Assembly: GCF_004208515.1 (NCBI RefSeq)
Contig: NZ_SGIM01000012.1
Span: forward strand, 1 to 64,000
From: Acinetobacter halotolerans
GTDB taxonomy: Bacteria; Pseudomonadota; Gammaproteobacteria; Pseudomonadales; Moraxellaceae
Length of the DNA: 64,000 bases
Direction of reading: 5' to 3'
The notes under the pieces are model-generated. The model was given only the letters and a program-made list of their open reading frames with translations. It was not told the origin of the DNA and ran no database searches. Positions 63,379-64,000 of this stretch are shown piece after piece. The stretch's first letter is position 1. Each line of letters begins with the position of its first letter. Both the position numbers and the translations under genes were made by a program.

Positions 63379-63381
63379 ACG

Positions 63382-63413
63382 AAAAATGCCAAGAAGAATC
63401 ATCTTCTTGGCAT
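63382..63413. terminator. Terminator between the MFS gene and ectD
   Basis: A 12-bp perfect stem (ATGCCAAGAAGA / TCTTCTTGGCAT), loop atca. A run of A at 63382-63386 gives a U-run on the minus strand (for ectD). The plus side has only a short CTATATA tail. Confidence 0.8.
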
Positions 63414-63430
63414 CTATATAAGGATAGCGT

Positions 63431-64000
63431 TTAAAGTCTTAAGTTATTCGGCTCGATCGCAACAATATCCTCTCGCGCCGCAATAAATTCAGGTCGGGGT
63501 TTAAGCCCACCTAATGGCTGCTGTAATTGATTGTCGATACTATTATAGACAAAGAAAATATTACTGCGTGGGAATGGGGTAATGTTACTGTTTGAACCAT
63601 GCATTAAATTGCAGTCAAAGAATACAACACTACCCGCCAACCCTGTACACGAATGTATTCCGCCCATATCGGCCAAATAGCGCAATAAGCTACCATCGGG
63701 TACACCATACTCTTGCTTTTTGAGCGACTTTTTATAGTGCTCATCAGGGGTCTCACCCTGACAAGAAATATAGTGTTGATGTGAACCAGGGATCACCAAA
63801 AGTGGCCCGTTGTGATCATCATTATCCGTTAGTAAAATCGAGCAACTTAAAGCACGCATTCTCGGCATGCCATCTTCACTATGCCATGTCTCAAAGTCGG
63901 AGTGCCAAAAAAACTCTTTGCCATGCAAACCCGGTTTATAGTTAATACGCGACTGATGTATATAAACATCGCTTCCCAGTAATGATCGAGCGATGTTTAA
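63431..64000 (-). CDS. ectD: Ectoine hydroxylase EctD, 3' part (runs off the window)
   Basis: 189 codons are visible; the frame stays open to base 64000, so the true start lies outside the window. Before the first in-frame ATG it already reads [20 protein letters not shown]. The EctD signature [20 protein letters not shown] holds the first iron ligands (HxD), and NLMHGSNSN the distal His. It is a 2-oxoglutarate/Fe(II) dioxygenase converting ectoine to 5-hydroxyectoine. ectABC would be expected beyond the right edge. General phytanoyl-CoA dioxygenases are related but lack this signature. Confidence 0.92.
   Translation of the reverse strand, partial: LNIARSLLGSDVYIHQSRINYKPGLHGKEFFWHSDFETWHSEDGMPRMRALSCSILLTDNDDHNGPLLVIPGSHQHYISCQGETPDEHYKKSLKKQEYGVPDGSLLRYLADMGGIHSCTGLAGSVVFFDCNLMHGSNSNITPFPRSNIFFVYNSIDNQLQQPLGGLKPRPEFIAAREDIVAIEPNNLRL

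Overview
The window looks like chromosomal core DNA of an Acinetobacter species (Moraxellaceae). The evidence is AT-rich DNA, proteins that read as close relatives of Acinetobacter ones (GigA/GigB, RsfS, PanB, PheS, a 274-residue AccA), and the neighbourhood gacS / cysM - exonuclease - rlmD - relA - mazG, an order shared in part with Pseudomonas. I see no insertion sequence, prophage, CRISPR array, rRNA or tRNA gene.

Layout. 0.17-4.8 kb (+): mlaA, the stress-regulator pair gigA-gigB, a nitrilase-family amidase, a small exported protein and ohr. 4.8-11 kb: gspE (-), a DUF432-like gene with an MscS-family channel (+), and a large DUF2339 membrane protein (-). 11-19 kb: polA (+), then yggT, proC, tilS, accA and ppx (-). 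19-22 kb (+): trxA, rho and an alanine-heptad lipoprotein. 22-34 kb (mostly -): the translation cluster ihfA-pheT-pheS, rplT-rpmI and infC-thrS, interrupted by accessory genes (a tail-anchored protein, a broken ParB-like gene, NADAR, YqaA, arylamine N-acetyltransferase, a glutathione transferase and two unknowns). 34-43 kb: an acyl-CoA ligase (+), then darP-ptsO-rapZ, panC-panB-folK-pcnB and comEA-mazG (-). 43-53 kb: an SDR and an exported protein (+), relA, rlmD, exonuclease and cysM (-), and gacS (+). 53-57.5 kb (+): crotonase, a structured intergenic segment, a glxR-hyi-like pair, rsfS and an SDR. 57.5-60.5 kb (-): three-gene transhydrogenase pntAa-pntAb-pntB. 61-64 kb: soxR (-) divergent from a RidA-like/MFS operon (+), and the 3' part of ectD (-), which runs off the right edge.

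Regulation visible in the sequence. The thrS leader folds into an anticodon-arm mimic with a CGU triplet plus an upstream hairpin, the architecture of the E. coli ThrRS autoregulatory operator. infC starts at ATT. pcnB, rlmD, soxR and the DUF432-like gene appear to start at TTG. rho is preceded by a C-rich, G-poor, rut-like leader. A near-canonical SoxR box lies in a 19-bp-spaced promoter between soxR and the RidA/MFS genes. Many convergent gene pairs share bidirectional hairpin terminators.

Functional links. Stress and nutrient signalling is dense here: GigA/GigB, NPr (PtsO), RapZ, RelA, Ppx, GacS, SoxR and Ohr. I found no clearly new multi-gene system. The best leads are the thrS operator, the SoxR-RidA-MFS module, the structured segment at 54.0-54.25 kb, the alanine-heptad lipoprotein and the decayed ParB-like gene beside NADAR.
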